Assembly: GCA_030159075.1 (NCBI GenBank)
Contig: BROG01001154.1
Coordinates: forward strand, 51,836 to 115,835
DNA from: Atrina japonica
Taxonomy: Eukaryota > Mollusca > Bivalvia > Pterioida > Pinnidae
Length of the DNA stretch: 64,000 nt
Direction of reading: 5' to 3'
In this document: positions 1 to 14,716 of the stretch, one piece after another
How the letters are laid out: the number at the start of each line of letters is the position of its first letter
Position numbering within the stretch: the stretch's first letter is position 1
Notes under the pieces: generated by a model
The model's input: only the letters and a program-made list of their open reading frames with translations
Told to the model about the DNA's origin: nothing
Database searches by the model: none
Position numbers and translations under genes: made by a program

Positions 1-377
1 CACTGATAAACGATGGTTTGACAGGTAAGGAGTTTTAAGATCACATATACCAAAGTCTTGAGCGAAAGACAGTTTACTGGACAATACACAACTCAGATCA
101 AAAGTGGATGCATCAGGACCTCTGCAAATTTTGAGGTGCGACAACGTGACATCGCCCGTTGACTCGTTACATCCAAAGTCCACAGTTAAATTCAAATGAA
201 AAATTGAGGAATGAATCCTCGTCTTCATTTAGTAAGATGAAACAAGAACCACTATAGATCAGGTCATCCAACATTTCGCTCAATAATTGCTAATAAGATC
301 ATTATACCGACTTATTGACTTTGACAATGAATCTGAGAATTCTGAATTTGTACAAATGTTTATTTGTTGAATATATA

Positions 378-1275
378 TATATATATATTTACAGTTCATC
401 CCTGTTTTAACGCCCTCCGTTATAACGCCAAACCCGCATACGGCCGCTATATCTTGAAGAACGGATTTCCTCCAATATAATTCCCTCGTTGTAACACCAG
501 AACTTGCATACCGCCATCTGCCGCCGATTCCCCAGTACAAATGTCATTTACACATGTTAAATCCCTCGAGCATATCGCCAGACCAGATTAAATAAACAGG
601 TGTGAGTAAAACTATTAGCCGACGGCAGGTTGTTTACTTCAAACTTCGACTGCAAAGGGAAATAAGTCGAATATCGAGTGTTATAGACTGATATCCGGTT
701 GTTTGAACAAAGTGTAAAAGTCAGACAAGGACCAGCTGACGAGTGCTACGCATCCGTGAGAGTTGGAAAAATACGTCGCGTGTTTACACAGATATTATCA
801 CACGTCAAGAAATCATGAGTAGATTAGATATATATAAACTTGAAATCTTTATATCACCGGCCTGTCAAAGAGTTATTTTAAACAAAAATGAGGAAAGCTA
901 ACATTAGAAATGCTAATTTTAGAAACATCTAGATTTTCCGACCGTCTAACCTGTTGATTTTCAACTGTTACATATTTTAGACGTTTTAAATTTGGTCATT
1001 TTAATAGGGTGGCCAAATTGTCCAAACTTCAGCAATAGACAAAATGTCCAAACTTAAACAATAGACAAAATGTCCAAACTTAAACAATAGACAAAATATT
1101 CGAATTTACGATAGTGAGTTGTAAACAGGATATGATATACAACAGGGATTAAAGACATGTCAAGAAGAAAACGAACACACCTCGAAAATAGTCAACTTCG
1201 ATATATTGCCAAACCCGTTATACCGCCAAAATTCAGGAAAACAAAAGGTGGCGGTATATCGAGGGTAAATATATA
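378..1275. mobile_element. Possible non-autonomous DNA element
   Basis: The left end (CCTGTTTTAACGCCC, then GTTATAACGCC) and right end (GGTGGCGGTATATCGAGGG) look like diverged inverted repeats about 890 bp apart, and both flanks have ATATATTTAC. No target duplication could be settled. Confidence 0.3.
1013..1100. repeat. 26-bp tandem repeat
   Basis: Three copies of TGTCCAAACTTAAACAATAG followed by ACAAAA, the first and last diverged. Confidence 0.8.
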
Positions 1276-1703
1276 CATGTATAAATCGATTCATTTATTA
1301 CAAATGAAAAATTTGTAAAGAACACTATTATTAATACCTGTATTTCCTTACCTTATCGTTCCTCGCCTTAATAGTGGTTTTTGATCTGTTGTAGGTCAAA
1401 GTTCAAATTAAATCGATTCTGAAAACAAGGTTTGAATATTACAGCAAAAATATCATAATTCAATTATATATAAAAAAAAACGTTCCCCTCTCTTTTGGAT
1501 GTGGTATTTTGTAATTTATCAAACCAACATATTTCTTACTCTCCATTGATGTTAAAAAGGACAAATTCCGTTAAAACTGAAAAAGTCCTATAACCACTAG
1601 AAAAAATATTGCAAAAATATGAAAAAAATTAAAGCAAAACCAAGACTATCGTTCTTGCTCTCAATAACGTTGAAATGCGATCCAGAATGTGTGTGTTTGT
1701 ACG

Positions 1704-1966
1704 TATGTTTGTTTGTTTTGTTTAATGATGTTTACCATCCCACTCAAGAATCTTTCACTCATGTGGAGACGTCACCATATTCCGGTGAAGGGTTTCAAAT
1801 TTTGGCCTATGCTCAGCAGATATGGCCATTGGGTAATGAGGATTCCGAACGTGCCAACATTGGTTTTTACTGTCTCATTCGAAGAACAGAAAATCAACTT
1901 GCCGCCGGTTGGACTGAAACTCACTACCTCACGATCAAGAGTCGAGCGTGCTACCCGAGATTTTGA
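1704..1966 (-). mobile_element. tRNA-derived SINE, family 1
   Basis: The plus strand begins TTTGTTTTGTTTAATGATG and contains CCCACTCAAGAATCTTTCAC, GGCCTATGCTCAGCA and CTCACGATCAAGAGTCGAG, the complement of the SINE tail, body and tRNA-like head. The open frame over it is not a gene. Confidence 0.8.
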
Positions 1967-2179
1967 TATTTGAACATTTTTAAAATTCCATTTGATATCT
2001 TGTATGCCTTTCAGAAACTAATAAAAATCATGTTCCCATCGGTAGAAAACGAAATATACACCTAACTATAGCGAAAATGCTGTTTGTTTTGATTACCACG
2101 ATAAGAAAACATCTTCCGCTTTAATTAAATATACCAGTGTAACGATTATTTTTCTGAAGTCATTTGTTTCGGCTGGTGT

Positions 2180-2275
2180 TTAACCCTTTCAACCCTATAT
2201 GCCACAATAGACTGGTCATAAACAATGGAAAGAGCATACCACTCACATACTCAGGTGATACAGGTGAAATCACAC
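2180..2275. repeat. Dispersed repeat with AGACTGGT and GAGCATACCACTCA blocks
   Basis: CAATAGACTGGTCATAAACA and GAGCATACCACTCACATACT also occur, slightly diverged, at 43560-43640 and more decayed at 8370-8420 and 45770-45850. Flanking AACCC runs suggest a MITE. Confidence 0.5.
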
Positions 2276-3991
2276 CCGATGGTCACATTTAACTCATCCA
2301 AATAAATATTTCTGGTACTATGGTCTACTTTCATAATTCGGGAGTGACCAACATATTATTGTTCTTTGAAATGGACGAGTCCAGATGTGAATATAGTTTG
2401 ATATAGATAGAAGGGTATTTCTAACTCAGTAGTCCATGGAAACCAATAGATCAGTCTTATTATGTCTTTAGGCGTGAATATGTTAAATAGAATATATATA
2501 ATTTATATTTAAGAAACCTCGAAATTAGCAAACATCTAAAATTATAATATAACACGTATACATACGATAAAATAAATATTAATAGCATTGTAATTATATA
2601 TTATTTTGGATCACCTAACTCCACGCAAAAAAATATCAGAAATTTTGTATTTGATGTAGCCTTTAGGTTGTCTGGCAGGGGAGATCAATTAAATCTTAAA
2701 ATAAACTTCGTTATAAAATGTTGATTTTCAGGAGTTTACTTCATCATAAGCGTGCGTCGAAATTTTTATAGAGTATAATGGAATTTGCTTCGCTAAGCCG
2801 TAAATTCGCTAAATCCGTGTTCACTATATTCAATATGCAATAAATGTATTTAGTACTTTTAGTATTCGTTCTACATATAAATTAATATAAAATTTAAAGT
2901 TTTAAATAATTTTTATTTTTCTTTACAAGTCGTGGTACAATGGACTAGAGTTTTAATTATTGATTGGTACTTCTTCAATTTTATTCTCAGTATTTTAGTA
3001 TTCGTTCTACATATAAATTAATCTAAAATTTAAAGTTTTAAATAATTTTTGTTTTTCTTTTTAAGTTTGATATCAAGTATACTTTTATATGTATTTTATT
3101 TGATATGCTGTGCATTGCTATGCTATTTATCAGAGTGCTATATATGGTATTTTGTTATATCAATGAGGTTATATGCATGACTATGATGATTGGGATCAAT
3201 AAAATATAAAATGTATCTATCAAAACTTACGTTTTGTATTTTAATCATATTATGTAAAAATATTTTCCATATAAGGTAATTTATTTTACAGATGTATTTG
3301 TACGGTGATCTTGTTAAACATTATGAATTCCACCTCTCAGAAATATTCTAGATCACGGCTACAGACAGTGACTGCGTTTCACCGAACTTGACCTCATCAC
3401 CAAACTTGACCTTTTTACCGAATTAGAGCCATTCATCGAACTAGAAAGGTTTCAATGGAACGTTTGCGACGGGAGTGCCATGCCAGCAGAAGACGCTGAC
3501 TCCTTCCGGAAACCTTGTCTTATCCCGTTTGGGATTGGTAATTGTTCTTCATGTTGAGACCATTTTCACATCTGGTTCGTCGTGGTACAATGGACTAGAG
3601 TTTTAATTATTGATTGGTACTTCTTCAATTTTATTCTCAGTATTTTAATTTTCCATTTTAGTCAGTCAGTATAAGTGTAAATGCAAAAAGACATGTATCA
3701 TTTTAAACCTCCTTCTAAATATTGTTTAATTAGTATTTTTCTCTTAATTCTATCTGTTAGATTATTCCATATGAAATTACTTAATAGTGAAGTTGTATAA
3801 AAATTGTTCTTATGGATTTGGAAGTGACTGAAATATATGTACTAGTTCAGGTAATAGGCGAGATTTTATAATGCTTTTTTTCCAATAGGAGTTATGAATC
3901 ACTTTTTCCATTGTCTAATTGTTTGTTCAGTTTCTTTAAATTATTGGGAAAACTTGACATTTAGTACATTATCTGTATTAACATCAAAATG

Positions 3992-4130
3992 AATGTGAGA
4001 CAGTAAAATCTGGAGGTCCCGTGTCACAGTAGGTGTCGGCACGTTAAAGAACCCTCACTGGTCAATGGCCGTTAGTGCCGAGCATAGGCCAAAATGAGTG
4101 GGACGTTAAACAACAATAAACAAACAAAAA
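3992..4130 (+). mobile_element. tRNA-derived SINE, family 1 (partial)
   Basis: GAGACAGTAAAATCTGGAGG, then GTTAAAGAACCCTCACTGG and GTGGGACGTTAAACAACAAT; it lacks the tRNA head and part of the body. Confidence 0.8.
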
Positions 4131-4369
4131 ATCAAAATTAATGCCCAATAATTCATACTTTGTTTTTATTTCATGACAGTCTTTTACAAATAAATATTTA
4201 TCTTGACTAAATATTTAGAATCTATCCAAATTACATGTGATTTTGTCATATTTATTTTAAGACCTAATATTTGTCCAAACCATCTAATTTCATCCAAAGC
4301 TGTTTTTTACCATTGTTTTGATCCATCTAAAATATTGTTATGTCATCTGCAAATTTACTTAAAATATTT

Positions 4370-4519
4370 CGTTAGTCAGAGTTATCTCCCATGTCAGCAG
4401 AAATTGATTGTGACGTCATATCTTTATGTGAGAATAGAACATAGTTTTCACACAAACTTATGACGTCACATGACATCACAATTGATATCTGCTGACAAGG
4501 GTGATAACTCTGACTAACG
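4370..4519. mobile_element. Palindromic MITE
   Basis: Arms of about 50 bp start CGTTAGTCAGAGTTATC and end with its complement. Both halves contain GTCAGCAGA and TGACGTCA. It has no coding capacity. Confidence 0.75.
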
Positions 4520-5545
4520 AAAATACTTAATATTCAGTATCAATTCTTTAATTTTTATACTTTAATATCTATATTGCTTTTTAAGTTTCATTCATAATAC
4601 TTCCGCACATAAAAAAAAATAAATAATTTAAAACGGAATCGATTTGTCTACATCCCTTAAATATCTTTGTTGATTGAGATAGACTGCCATCGACTTTTGT
4701 ATTTGAAACAATATCATTTGTTAAAGTTTTTACCTACTGAATTACTGAGGTGTAAAATTTTAAAATCTTAACAATTTAAATATAAAACTCCAGGATATTG
4801 AATCGAACGCTTTTTCAATTTCTATTTAAAACATATTTCCAGGTATATTGTCATGTCCAATACAAAATAAAATTTAAAAAAAAACCGTCTTGAGAGAAAG
4901 CCAATTTTTCATATAATCTAAAAACTGACTTAATTCTTTGAATCATACACCCTGAAGCAATTATAACAGATTTATTTAGGCCGTTTCGCCGATCTTGGAC
5001 ACTCTGGTGCTTACTTCGCTGTTTTACGTTTTTGGAACATTGAACGTCTGCAATATAACATTCTAAAAGTCCAGAAAGTCAAATATTTAAAACAATTTTT
5101 GATATTTGATATATATAGATTTTTGGTCAAAAAATCTAAAATTTAAAAATTGATGTGAAATATTTGCTTTCCAGAGATGAAAAGTATTTTCCTATGTTTT
5201 CCATATATTTTTATACGATTGAACTTGCGTTTAAGAATTATTTAATACCATATTTAATCACAGATTGATTTTAGACAAATAATAAAACATCAGACTACTT
5301 TTAATGGATAAACAGACAAAAAAATTCGCCTGAGAAGGATGACGGAACAGATGAGTACGCATAGTACATAGCACTGGGAGAGGTATGCCAGCAGAGGACG
5401 CTGACTCCTTCCGGACACTTGGTCTTGTCCCGTTTGGGACTCGTAAATGTTCTTCATGTTGAGACCGTTTCCACATCTAATTCGTCGTGTTATAATGGAC
5501 TTGAGTTTTAATTATTGATTGGCACTTCTTCATTTTCACTTGAAT

Positions 5546-7639
5546 GATAAGGACATTTAGGGATAGCCTGCAATACGTTTACAAAGACTTGAATTACAAT
5601 TTCTTTCTTTCTTTCTTTACTTTTTATCCAGGATTCTAAATACATACACATACAATGTAAAAACAAAAACAATTCACACAATTCTCCGAAGCGAATGATA
5701 TCAAAATTAATTTTTTCTTTCGGTAATCACAATCAAATTTTCTATTTGTATCATTAATCTTTCAATCAGGTACATTTCCCTTGTTGATTTGATCTAAATC
5801 TCAGAATATTATATCTCTGGTATTATGTTTAAAATATTATTCAAATACATATCAGCTAATTTAAAAACATATTTCGCGGTCGAAATCTTAGAAGTACCGA
5901 TAATGTATATTTAGTTTTTGCATTAGGTTATTAACACATAGAATGATTTACCAATATAAATTGAAGGTTCAAATTTTTAAATAAATTTTATAGTACATAG
6001 GCTATATTTTACATTTAAAATAAGTGAAAACGTCTCAGATAAATTTTAATAAAATAAGTAAGAAAGTAAAAGTTTGAATAAAACGAGTGAGAAAGCATTT
6101 GATAAGAGAGACTCAAAGTAAGTGAGAACATCTTTCATAAATTCAAATCTGGAAACATGTTGGTATTACATTCAGCATTTTTCCATGGTATTTTATATTT
6201 GAAAAAAATCAGTGAACAGATTTATTAATATTTTCCGAATTGAGGGGGAAAGTTTTCTATTTAGAAAACAAAGTCTGGGATGTGACACTTTCTATAAAAG
6301 GGAGAACATTCTCTTTACAAGAAAACTTCCTAAGGGGCGAATGTTGTTTTCTATTCCTGGTCTATGTAGAAATGTTTCCGGTGAACTTTCTCTATAGAAA
6401 TCTTTCTGGGGAGAAAATTATCTAAGGTTTTCCATAAATCTTTGTATAATGATTTGTAACATATGTTAGATGCTGTCAATTTTTTAATTAGGTAGATAGA
6501 AACTGGGCTACATTAATGTAAGTTGATAACGAATCGATTATTTAATACAACATTTAGGGAATTTCATCTTATTTAGTGGTGAGTAGTCAAATACATTCAT
6601 AGATTTTCATATAATCCATTGATGTGGCTATATCTGTACAGTAGGCTATTATTGCCAACAGATATGTGTCTGCACGTGCCCTGTGAGTTTTATATGGGCT
6701 ACAATATACTGCAAAATTTCTTCTGTCAGAATAAAGTACCGGTTACGTTTTAATATCTTTCACATAACAATAATACATTTTAGTTGGTTAAATTGTAGAT
6801 ACTATATCGGAAAACCTGCGGGACGAACCTGTTTTGTTTGTAAATGAACATTTAAGTGTAAATTCACCTGTTCTGTCTGATGAAAATAGTTTGCAGGGCA
6901 TATAATACGTCACAAAAATGAATATGACGACACAATAAATTTTCTAACCAATCACAGATGGAATTATCAGATGGGCAATTAATTTAATGCTCGGAAAGGT
7001 TTGATGTATTGTAGCAAAGTGTGAAGTAATTTCCCGAATACATGGTATGTTGTCGATAAATAAGAAAAAGTGCGAGAAGTTTATGACATATTATTGCGGT
7101 GGCAAAGTTACGATCTTTAGTGAATGTGGGCCATGGTCTTATGACAATATTGTCTGTTAGAAGTCCCAGCATCTTTTTAAATCAACTCAGTGTATTTATG
7201 TATAGAATCTAATTGGTGTTGGACGATATACATATCATGATAATCAATAACATTAATTATTTAAACCACTGTAATCGATAGAAGGTTCATCAAAAGAGCG
7301 TACTACTAATATGTGATTTTGAAAGATTTCGTCTATGATAGTGAGATAATTTCTGTATGTAGAATAACTGGAATTCGATACGTATTAAACCCTGATATCA
7401 TAACATTGGTAATTGAAAACATCTCTGTAAATTAATAAAGAAAGTTTTTCTTCTGAGATTACTTCATCATCAGACTACAATTCGCCCATCACGTTTAAAT
7501 CGTGCGCAGGTTAATTTCGCATTATTGATCATAGAAATGGACAAAAAGATATATATTCGATATGTGTCAATTAACATTAAAAATGACAGATATTTTACAT
7601 ACTTGTAATATTATTACGGCGACTTAGTGACCGAGAAAA

Positions 7640-7642
<3 letters not shown>
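5546..7642. other. No gene recognised
   Basis: AT-rich non-coding sequence. A short purine-rich series around 6020-6120 repeats AATAAAACGAGTGAGAAAG-like phrases, and 6235-6420 has loose repeats of GGGGAAAGTTTTCTATTTAG. No splice-bounded frame was seen. Confidence 0.6.
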
Positions 7643-7715
<73 letters not shown>

Positions 7716-7722
7716 TGTACGT
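7643..7722. repeat. (GT)n microsatellite
   Basis: Uninterrupted GT run of about 65 bases, then GTATGTGTGTGTACGTG. Confidence 0.97.
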
Positions 7723-9542
7723 GTTACATATATATCAAAAGTGATTTAAAATATTCTATGATGCATTTAAAAATGTTTGTGGTAGAATAACGGAGAACAA
7801 AAAATATCAAGGTTACACGAAAACGTTACCGGTTATTTCGATTATAAAACACTTTCTTGCAAAAACAAGTTTTTCAAAGGTAAAACACGCGTACAAATGA
7901 AACAAATATTCGTAAGTAATATCTCACCGTTTGTCCGTTCGTTTTATTCTCCTGAAAACATTCCTATTTTAAACACATAAAACAGTCATTTTGATTCAGA
8001 ATTTGATATCAAAATTGAAATCTTGTCTTTAAATCCAAATGCTTTCAATAACCTCAGTTCTACCTTGACTGTATAATAGTTAGCATCTAAATGAAATCAT
8101 CCTTGTATACCTGGATAGCTTGTATAGGTTTTTTTTTATTATTGCATAACCAATAGTTTTGTTTACCATTAGGCCGTGTGATCCAGAAGGATACATGCGC
8201 GTTAAACCGTAGAAAATAGCAATTGGAATAAATCGTCTGAAATGAGGTTGATAGTAAAGGCCATTGCATGTACATTCCATGTTTTTTTTTCAAAAGGAGA
8301 AAACAACCCTTGATTGTATATGCCAGCAAATATGTTAATTAGATAATTATTGAACCTTTTAAAAACTACATGTCATAATAGACTTGTCTAAACAATAGGA
8401 AAGAGTATGTACATGTATATGAATCATTCAATTCGTCAGGTTTCATAAAACCTAACCAAGAGTACCATCTGTAAGTTAAAGTTAGTATCTCTAATACATT
8501 GATTCTAAACAATTTTTATATCGAGTAGATAAAGCAGATATTATTGGTCTGACTATCTAAACCCTTTTTACCTATAAATGTCTAGATGGTATGATCCTTT
8601 CAATTGTTTAGATCAGTCAATTATGGTCTGTAGGGTTTAAAAGGTTAATTATAAATTGCAGTGCAGCTTTAAAGGACATTAGCTGTGTTTACAACCCCAT
8701 CCCAAAAACTATTTAGATTTTTCGTCCACTTTTACTACTTGTTACTTGTTCCTGAAAAAAAGAGCTAAACACAGATATAAAACCTTGTATTTTTGTTTAT
8801 TTTGTGATAATAAGGTCTAGTGTGGTATTTATATACAAGCATTAAGGTTAAGTTTATCCACTGCAATTTGAAAAAGTACCAAACATGGGTTTCTCGAGCA
8901 ATTTGGACAAAATATATAAAAAATTAAGAATTGCTATGTCTGTTTATATTTCTTATTTTATATTGCATATCAGTTTATGTAGTAAAATGGGGTGGGTAAA
9001 TAACGTAGCTTGGGCCCTTTGCACATAAAAATTACAATTATTTTAAAGAGGCAAGCGACATGCTCGATGAAGCATAAAAGCCATAGAGTTTTCACGATAA
9101 TTGCATTTCTACTAATTTCAACTGCGAACAAACACTTCTGAGAGGAACGCAGTTACCGTGAAGAGTCAATTGAGAACAGAAAGTTCACTTGTAATTAATT
9201 TAAGAATGGAGAGACCAATGCAAAGATAAGATCAGATAAGTTTGTCATTCCTATGTCAACAGAATACAGTATCATAACAAGATTTAATAAAATAAGGAAT
9301 AGATAATTCAAAGAGTTCCCTTGGCTTCTGAAATGCAATGCATATTTAATGTAGATCTACAAAACATTACAAACGTGGGAGAAAAATAACCAAATATTAG
9401 TGTGTTGAATAGGAAGTGGGAACGGCCTTAATGTGCTTCGCTAAATGGGATCTTAAGTTACAGGTTCAATAATACATTGTAGTTGCTGAATTGCTAATAA
9501 CAATTTGGCAAGGATCTATTCTTTATTTGTATTTCACTGTAG
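7723..9542. other. No gene recognised
   Basis: AT-rich intergenic sequence with one decayed dispersed repeat near 8370; nothing else supportable. Confidence 0.6.
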
Positions 9543-9950
9543 ACAGGCATGATTATGTTTCTGACAGGTGTGATCTTGTCAGGTGTGCTTCTGACAGGTG
9601 TGTTTTGACAGGTGTGGTTTTTGACAGGTGTGTTTCTGACAGGTGCGATTCTGACAGGTGTAATCCTGACATGTGTGATCATGACAGGTGTGTTTCTGAC
9701 AGGTGTGTTTTGACGAGTGTTTCTTTCAGGTGCGATTCTGACAGGTGTAATTCTGACAGGTGTAATCCTGACAGATGTGATCATAACAGGTGTGTTTCTG
9801 ACAGGTGTGTTTCTGACAGGTGCGATTCTGACAGGTGTAATCCTGACAGGTGTGATCATGACAGGTGTGATTCTGACAGGTGTGATTCTGATTGGTGTGA
9901 TTCCGACAGATAGGTGTGATTCTGACAGGTGTAATCCTGACAGAAGTGAC
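9543..9950. repeat. About 15-bp minisatellite
   Basis: About 26 copies of TCTGACAGGTGTGAT with GTTTC, ATCC and ATTC variants. Open frames on both strands derive from the unit. Confidence 0.95.
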
Positions 9951-11463
9951 AAATGTTTCGTAAGACAGAAACGTTTGAACAAAGGTCATTCAAGGTCATT
10001 TATGAAAGGTCAAAGTGATTCAGCACATGTCCCTAGAACATTGGGAAAGGCTAACTATTTCGGGACAAAGCATTTCGGACAAAGGTCACTCAAACATACT
10101 TAAAATATTTAGAATATACGCCACACGTAAACAGGACTCCGTTATTTATAAAAAAAAAACAACATGTGATACATCAATTTGACAACCGGAAATAAGAAAT
10201 ATAACCAAAACGGAGACAGCGTCATCTATAATCTGGAGAGGTGTTCCTCGTTATATGTCTTGGATTGTTTGATCGCAATTTACATGGAGAATTTATTAAT
10301 TTGATGGATATAAATAAGGCATTGATTCAGGGCCAGGAACAAGAAAAAATCCTAGGCCGCAATATCACAGAAGAAATAATTTGATGATATATTTTAACAA
10401 AAAATATTCAACACAAGACATAAGGACAAGACAAAATACTTACAGTTCAGAAACTTTTTTTCTCAGATTCAAATACGTGTAACAAGTATTGAAATGAGCT
10501 GTTACACTCTAACAATTCTTCTTTAACTAAACAAAGAGGCAATACCGATGAGGGATCCTTCTAACCCGTCTTTTTATTTTCTGGACACGGTCCAACAGAC
10601 CAGTTCTAATTTGGACCTCTGACCAATAAATATATGCATTATTTGTTTCATAATTCCTAAAACAAAATTATACCAGAATGGTGATTTAATCGATCTATAT
10701 TAAATTATATGTGCAAAATTCTCATTTATATATTGTCTATCAATGAAATATTGTCCTTCAGGTAGGTCTACTATCATCCGTCATTCTTTTTATCAAAGTT
10801 GCTTTAACAATATCGGCAGATACCTGTGTCAGATATGTTTATAAATAATTCTATCTATGCCATGTTTTATCTGTCATATTAAGATTTAAACAAATACATG
10901 TATGCAATTTTACTAACCATAGTATTGACTACTGTTGTTTTTGTTATTGATGTCAACATTTACTTTGACCAGTTTTCAATCACATTTATTAATTTTTGTT
11001 TCAAAATGAAGCTTATTGGGCCACTTTCTTCGCAACAATGATTGATAAGAGGGAGAGCTAATTAGAGTGAATTCCTAAATCCATTTGATAGCAGTACAGA
11101 ATCCATCGTTGTTACTTTACACGTGACCTAGTGGTCAAAGCATCTCATTTTGAACCATTAAGTCCAACTTCTAGTCAGCTCGGGCTCGGGCTCGGGTTTA
11201 AAGTCCATTGGAACCTAAAGTGATGTTTGTGAGAACGTTTCTCACATTTCTTGTAGAAAGTCGCTTGTCTCTTCATTGGTAGCAGCGTCCCATCCTCTCA
11301 CAATAAACATTTGGCCACCATCATATAATTTAACAATTGTTGAGTGTGGCGAAAAACTTTTTTAAAAAGCATCCGTATTTGTTGTCTGTGCACTGTCATT
11401 TGGTGACGTAAAGTATCTCCCGTCTGACCAATGTAGCTTTCTTCACATCCACAGCAAGTGATA

Positions 11464-11968
<505 letters not shown>

Positions 11969-12292
11969 ACTATAAATATCTACTTTTGCAATATGACTAT
12001 TGATATTTATATGATATAAAAGGCGTCTAGGTGTTTAACATTGTTTTACGTCAATTTCACTGTTATGCAGTAATGACCTGTTATAATGAAGGGTCAAAAG
12101 AAATTACAATATACAATGGAAACGCCCACAAAAGACAAGCGTAGATATGTCATGTTATCAGTATGTACACTCAACAGTCTGTAAAGGCGACAATTTGTAA
12201 AATTCAAAGAGATGGGGAGAGTGCACTGGTCGTTATAAGGAAATATTAGTTATGAAACACGAATACAACCAGACTTTATATGTAACCTTAGA

Positions 12293-12396
<104 letters not shown>

Positions 12397-12739
12397 CGAA
12401 TATCACTACAACATTGAACATTAACTATGTACCTTGGATCAGAAATGATACTATTCTGTGAAAATAAATCATACAAACAGCACAAATACAGAAATAACAA
12501 GGCAACTATAAACTCACCATGCCCCGGCTGGGGTTTGAGCTCTCGACCTACGGTACCAATTGCCTGGCCCTCATGCACGACGTCCCAATCACTTGGCCAT
12601 CTACGCATTCACAAAAAACTGTTTCGATGACCGTGAGTAGAATTCTGAACACAAGAACTCGGTGGTAGAGAAAGAGGTGAAAGTATTTAACCCTAGTTTA
12701 AATGACATTGGATCGATTAACGACGCAAGTAGAGTATAG

Positions 12740-12850
<111 letters not shown>

Positions 12851-13317
12851 CTTATCGTAATTTACGTGTATATGTATAAGGAAATGTTTCATAATGACTT
12901 TACTAAAATTTCAAATTTTGAAAAGGAAATATTTCTATCAGCATTGGATTTTGTAATTTGCACGTTATATCTCCTTGTTTGATAATTCATATTTCCCTGT
13001 GAGACCATTTACTGCGTCACTGTTTCTGTTTAAAAGGCTTTCACATATACAAATTGATTAGATTGCTCCGTATACATTGAGTTCACACTGATACTGCTGG
13101 AGAGAAGACTTTGATAAAGACGATTAAGAGGTAACATAATTTATACATTACTATTCCTTCTAAAGAAATACAGTTGAACCCCGGATGAATTGAAATTGAT
13201 GGGGAATAAATCCGTTTTTCAAATAAACAAAGGTTTCAAAGTAACCGAGTCATAACAGTAACAATGAATTTTGGTTCTAGAATCAGAATAATTTCATACA
13301 AAACTTTGTGTCAATTT

Positions 13318-13590
13318 CTTTGTTTGTTTATTGTTGTTTAACGTCCCACGAAAAGAATTTTCACTCATATGGGGATATCACCAAATTCTGGTGAATGGCT
13401 TCAAATTTTGGAACTTACGGCCATTGAGCAGTGAGGGTTCTTTAACGTGCGAACACCTACGGTGACACGGGATCTCTGATTTTAGTCTCTCAGACCGAAG
13501 GACAGGAAACCAACCTGCCACTGACTGCACTCGAACTCACGACCTCACGATCAACAGTTGAGAGCACTACCGACTGAGCCAGGCCGGCTC
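13318..13590 (-). mobile_element. tRNA-derived SINE, family 1 (nearly full length)
   Basis: Tail complement TTGTTGTTTAACGTCCCACG, body GTTCTTTAACGTGCGAACAC, and a head whose complement reads TGGCTCAGTCGGTAG (A box) and GTCGTGAGTTCGAGTG (B box). This is the clearest copy for the Pol III promoter. Confidence 0.88.
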
Positions 13591-14126
13591 ACGGCGTTTC
13601 AATGTAACAGCTTCTATATAGTGGGTTCGACTGTAATATGAAATACTTAAAACATAAATAATACTAGAGTGATAATGCTCAAGTTTATCAGCTGGTACCG
13701 ACCATCCGACAAGACGTCAATGGCAGTACACTCAAATTTTTAAACCCCAGGTTGATCAGAAAGGTAAGGACATTTTGAATTATTGCATGGGCTTGAGCAA
13801 AATGTTATATTAGAGCAAAATGGTATAGATAAATTCCTGTGTACAGATAGCCGGTGTTGGGTTGTTGGGCGTTTGTGCGTCGAGATACAGGCTAGTCAGT
13901 CTGTTTGTTTACAGTTTATCTCGCCGGCCGTTGGACTCCTTTCTGTATTATATATAATAAATATGATATAGATACATGTTCCTTCCAGATTCTATTTTAT
14001 TGACATAGTTTTGGCCTCTTGTGATACCCATATAACAGGTACTATGTCTATGTATACCCTTGGGGAATCAAAGAGTCTACCAGCTAGTGGTTATGAATAT
14101 TATAAATATAATGGCAAAGTTACAAT

Positions 14127-14172
14127 GCTCAAGACGATATCGTTTCTGTCAATTAAACTTCATCAGTGGTGC
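14127..14172 (-). ncRNA. Degenerate hammerhead ribozyme copy
   Basis: The minus strand carries CTGATGA, a stem II of GTT/GAC type, GAAA, the same ACGATATCGT stem III and GTC followed by TTGAGC. The 5' strand of stem I is GCACCA, giving two mismatches. It belongs to the same repeat as 59488-59533. Confidence 0.55.
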
Positions 14173-14210
14173 TCCAATTTAATTAATGACTGAACGTTAC
14201 TTTTTCCTGC

Positions 14211-14300
14211 GTATACGGTAGTATGAACGCTGTTGTCAAGGCACGTTAGCGCTCCAAAATGAATAGGTGTCTTAACAACAGCGTTCATACTACCGTATAC
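14211..14300. repeat. Perfect 26-bp inverted repeat with a 38-base loop
   Basis: Arms 14211-14236 (starting GTATACGGTAGTATGAACGC) and 14275-14300 are exact complements. The loop is 14237-14274. It lies 39 bases after a decayed hammerhead ribozyme (14127-14172). Confidence 0.9.
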
Positions 14301-14556
14301 ACAGTACAAATAACTCTCTATCATTATATTTACACCCCACTTGCAGATTTTTTATCATTTAAAATATGAAATTGATATGCGTTGCTCATTTGGTTCGTGT
14401 GGAAAATTACACTCATGAGTAATATACTTTACAATATATGTGTACTGATGACGCGCTTTTGCGGAAGCAGGAAGCACTACTATATTAACCCTTTGGACGC
14501 CGGGACTAGGGCGGATGTAAATATAATAGGATGTTTATTTTTACCTAATTTTTAAT

Positions 14557-14716
14557 TGTGTGCATTATTTACTGATACTTGTGTGCATTATTTACTGATA
14601 ATTATGTGCATTATTTACCAATAATTGTGTGCATTATTTACCGATACTTGTGTGCATTATTTACCGATAATTTTGTGCATTATTTACTGATGATTGTGTG
14701 CATTATTTACTGATCA
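14557..14716. repeat. 23-bp minisatellite
   Basis: Seven copies of TGTGCATTATTTACTGATAA and close variants. Confidence 0.92.

Larger units (their letters stand above)
2862..5545. repeat. Interspersed copies of three local repeat blocks
   Basis: TGGACTAGAGTTTTAATTAT occurs at about 2940 and 3588, diverged at 5498. TATTCGTTCTACATATAAAT occurs at about 2863 and 2999. A block of about 110 bp containing GACGCTGACTCCTTCCGGA occurs at 3472-3585 and 5377-5485. They indicate local duplications of a dispersed repeat of unknown class. Confidence 0.65.

Noticed and set aside
1619..1973. Two overlapping plus-strand open frames
   Set aside because: They lie over an antisense SINE copy with the family's recognisable blocks.
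11140..11215. tRNA-like sequence GTGACCTAGTGGTCAAAGC
   Set aside because: An A-box-like start is present but no convincing B box follows; GGGCTC repeats lie where it should be.
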